Assembly: GCF_029968095.1 (NCBI RefSeq)
Contig: NZ_JASCIR010000038.1
Coordinates: 1 to 39,999, forward strand
DNA length: 39,999 nt
Source of the DNA: Streptomyces solicavernae
GTDB taxonomy: Bacteria; Actinomycetota; Actinomycetes; Streptomycetales; Streptomycetaceae
Direction of reading: 5' to 3'
Under the pieces are notes generated by a model. It worked only from the letters and a program-made list of their open reading frames with translations, searched no databases and was not told the DNA's origin. Below, piece by piece: positions 38,984 to 39,999 of the stretch (within the stretch, counting starts at the first letter, position 1; each line of letters begins with the position of its first letter). The position numbers and the translations under genes are program-made.

Positions 38984-39889
38984 ATGGCGATGCGCGATCT
39001 GGGGACCGGTTTTGGATATCTCGCGAAGGGCCAGCGCTGGGTCGCGGGCCACGGGCGCTGGCTCGGCTTCGGCCTGATCCCGGGCCTGATCACCCTCGTC
39101 CTCTACGCGGCGGCCCTCACCGGCCTCGCCCTCGGCGCCGACGACCTGATCGCCTGGGCCACCCCGTTCGCCGACGACTGGTCGTCCCCCTGGCTCGGCC
39201 TCTTCCGCGGCTTCCTCACGGTGCTGCTCTTCGCCCTCGGCCTGTTCCTCGCCGTGATCACGTTCACCGCGGTGACGCTCCTCGTCGGGCAGCCCTTCTA
39301 CGAGTCGCTGTCCGAGCAGGTCGACAAGTCCGAGTCGCCCGACGGCACCGCGCCCGAGTCGGGCCTGCCGCTGCTGCGCGAGCTGTGGATCTCGGCCAGG
39401 GACAGCCTGCGGATCCTGGCGCGCGCTCTGCTGTGGGCGGTGCTGCTGTTCTTCCTCGGCTTCATCCCGGTCCTCGGCCAGACGGTGGTCCCGGCGATCG
39501 GCTTCTGCGTGACGGGCTTCTTCCTCGCCCAGGAACTCACCTCGGTCGCCCTGCAGCGGCGCCGCGTCGAAGTCCGCGAACAGCTCGCCCTGTTGCGCGC
39601 CAACCGCATGATGACCTGGGGCTTCGGCGTGCCGCTCGCCCTGTCCTTCCTGATCCCGTTCGTCGCGGTGTTCCTGATGCCGGGCGCGGTGGCGGGGGCG
39701 ACGCTGATGGTGCGGGACCTGCGGGGCGAGAACGAGGTCCCGCCGGGTGAGCCGCGACCGCAGCTCGACCCGAACGCTCAGCCGTACGGCCCGCACCCTC
39801 AGCCGTACGGCGGGCAGGCCCCGCACCCTCAGGCGTACGGCGGGCAGGCTCCGCAGCCGTACGGCGGGCCCAATCCGTACCAGCAGTAG
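38984..39889 (+). CDS. EI24/CysZ-like integral membrane protein
   Basis: This 301-residue protein has four to six membrane helices over residues 25-245 (for example LIPGLITLVLYAAALTGLAL, FLTVLLFALGLFLAVITFTA, and WAVLLFFLGFIPVLGQ) with the EI24 signature LVGQPFYESLSEQVD between helices. Bacterial EI24 members include CysZ, a sulfate permease; the substrate here is not known. A cytosolic tail of about 55 residues is a repeat of QPYGG and QAYGG units ending NPYQQ. ATG 38984 is favoured because a -10-like hexamer lies at leaderless spacing; a GTG three codons earlier overlaps that hexamer. Confidence 0.88.
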   Translation: MAMRDLGTGFGYLAKGQRWVAGHGRWLGFGLIPGLITLVLYAAALTGLALGADDLIAWATPFADDWSSPWLGLFRGFLTVLLFALGLFLAVITFTAVTLLVGQPFYESLSEQVDKSESPDGTAPESGLPLLRELWISARDSLRILARALLWAVLLFFLGFIPVLGQTVVPAIGFCVTGFFLAQELTSVALQRRRVEVREQLALLRANRMMTWGFGVPLALSFLIPFVAVFLMPGAVAGATLMVRDLRGENEVPPGEPRPQLDPNAQPYGPHPQPYGGQAPHPQAYGGQAPQPYGGPNPYQQ

Positions 39890-39999
39890 GTGGGCAAGCC
39901 GGACGGCCCGCACGAAGCGGCGGGCGCTGCCCCGCGTGAGCAGGGCGACGGCCGCCTGGACTCCCCCTCGCACCCGCGTCAGGGTCTGCCGGACAAGCC
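39890..39999. other. Unassigned window edge
   Basis: The last 110 bases follow the EI24 stop. A minus-strand frame through them reads plausible alanine- and arginine-rich sequence but has no stop near the EI24 end, so I cannot assign a gene. Confidence 0.5.

Noticed and set aside
39890..39999. Minus-strand gene entering from the right edge
   Set aside because: The most gene-like frame has no stop near the EI24 gene and continues as an antisense shadow of it.

Overview
The window is very GC-rich (third codon positions almost all G or C) and the gene content is that of Streptomyces or a close relative: an albus G-type zinc DD-carboxypeptidase, a MatB very like the Streptomyces coelicolor enzyme, an MreB paralogue, a PucR-type regulator, multidomain secreted peptidases and leaderless starts. 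I see no tRNA, rRNA, CRISPR array or insertion sequence.

Layout. (1) 1-5.5 kb, mostly minus strand: the tail of an unrecognised plus-strand gene, a TerC-family membrane protein with a cysteine-rich repeat tail, a secreted M15 D,D-carboxypeptidase, and a three-gene operon of MreB-like protein, small membrane protein and GAF histidine kinase. Both the MreB-like protein and the kinase have lost key ATP-site motifs. (2) 5.5-13.1 kb, plus strand: a 521-base intergenic region with an orphan terminator, a helix-turn-helix regulator with a Tyr/Gly-rich linker, an MFS exporter and a 1,241-residue secreted subtilase. (3) 13.1-16.0 kb, minus strand: a 19-residue hydrophobic peptide gene, matB with a one-base frameshift that removes its catalytic C-terminus, and two coupled genes of unknown function. 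(4) 16.0-19.9 kb, apparently less GC-rich than its flanks: a compact RiPP-like locus. A 45-residue Gly/Asp/Asn-rich peptide with a very strong ribosome binding site is coupled (TGATG) to a 400-residue protein-L-isoaspartate methyltransferase homologue. Two more very small genes follow, and an XRE/TPR regulator is divergent. There is no ATP-grasp or lanthionine enzyme, so the layout fits the imiditide (aspartimide) class best. A GNAT acetyltransferase follows. (5) 19.9-31.7 kb, minus strand: an eight-gene, almost fully overlapping operon (GT4 glycosyltransferase, methyltransferase, AftD-type GT-C enzyme, condensation-domain acyltransferase, second methyltransferase, DMT transporter, Trm112-like protein, FkbM methyltransferase) behind a DUF3068 gene. 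It looks like a pathway for an acylated, methylated envelope glycoconjugate. (6) 31.9-40 kb: a 50-residue membrane peptide coupled to a PucR-type regulator, a zinc-ribbon membrane protein, a MarR regulator divergent from an oxidoreductase-ohr pair, a secreted M14 carboxypeptidase and an EI24-family membrane protein.

The best candidate for an undescribed system is the peptide-methyltransferase locus at 16.1-19.2 kb; second is the coupled glycoconjugate operon. Two reading frames, matB and a membrane peptide at 16.2 kb, are each restored by adding one base to a C/G run, so part of the damage may be sequence error.
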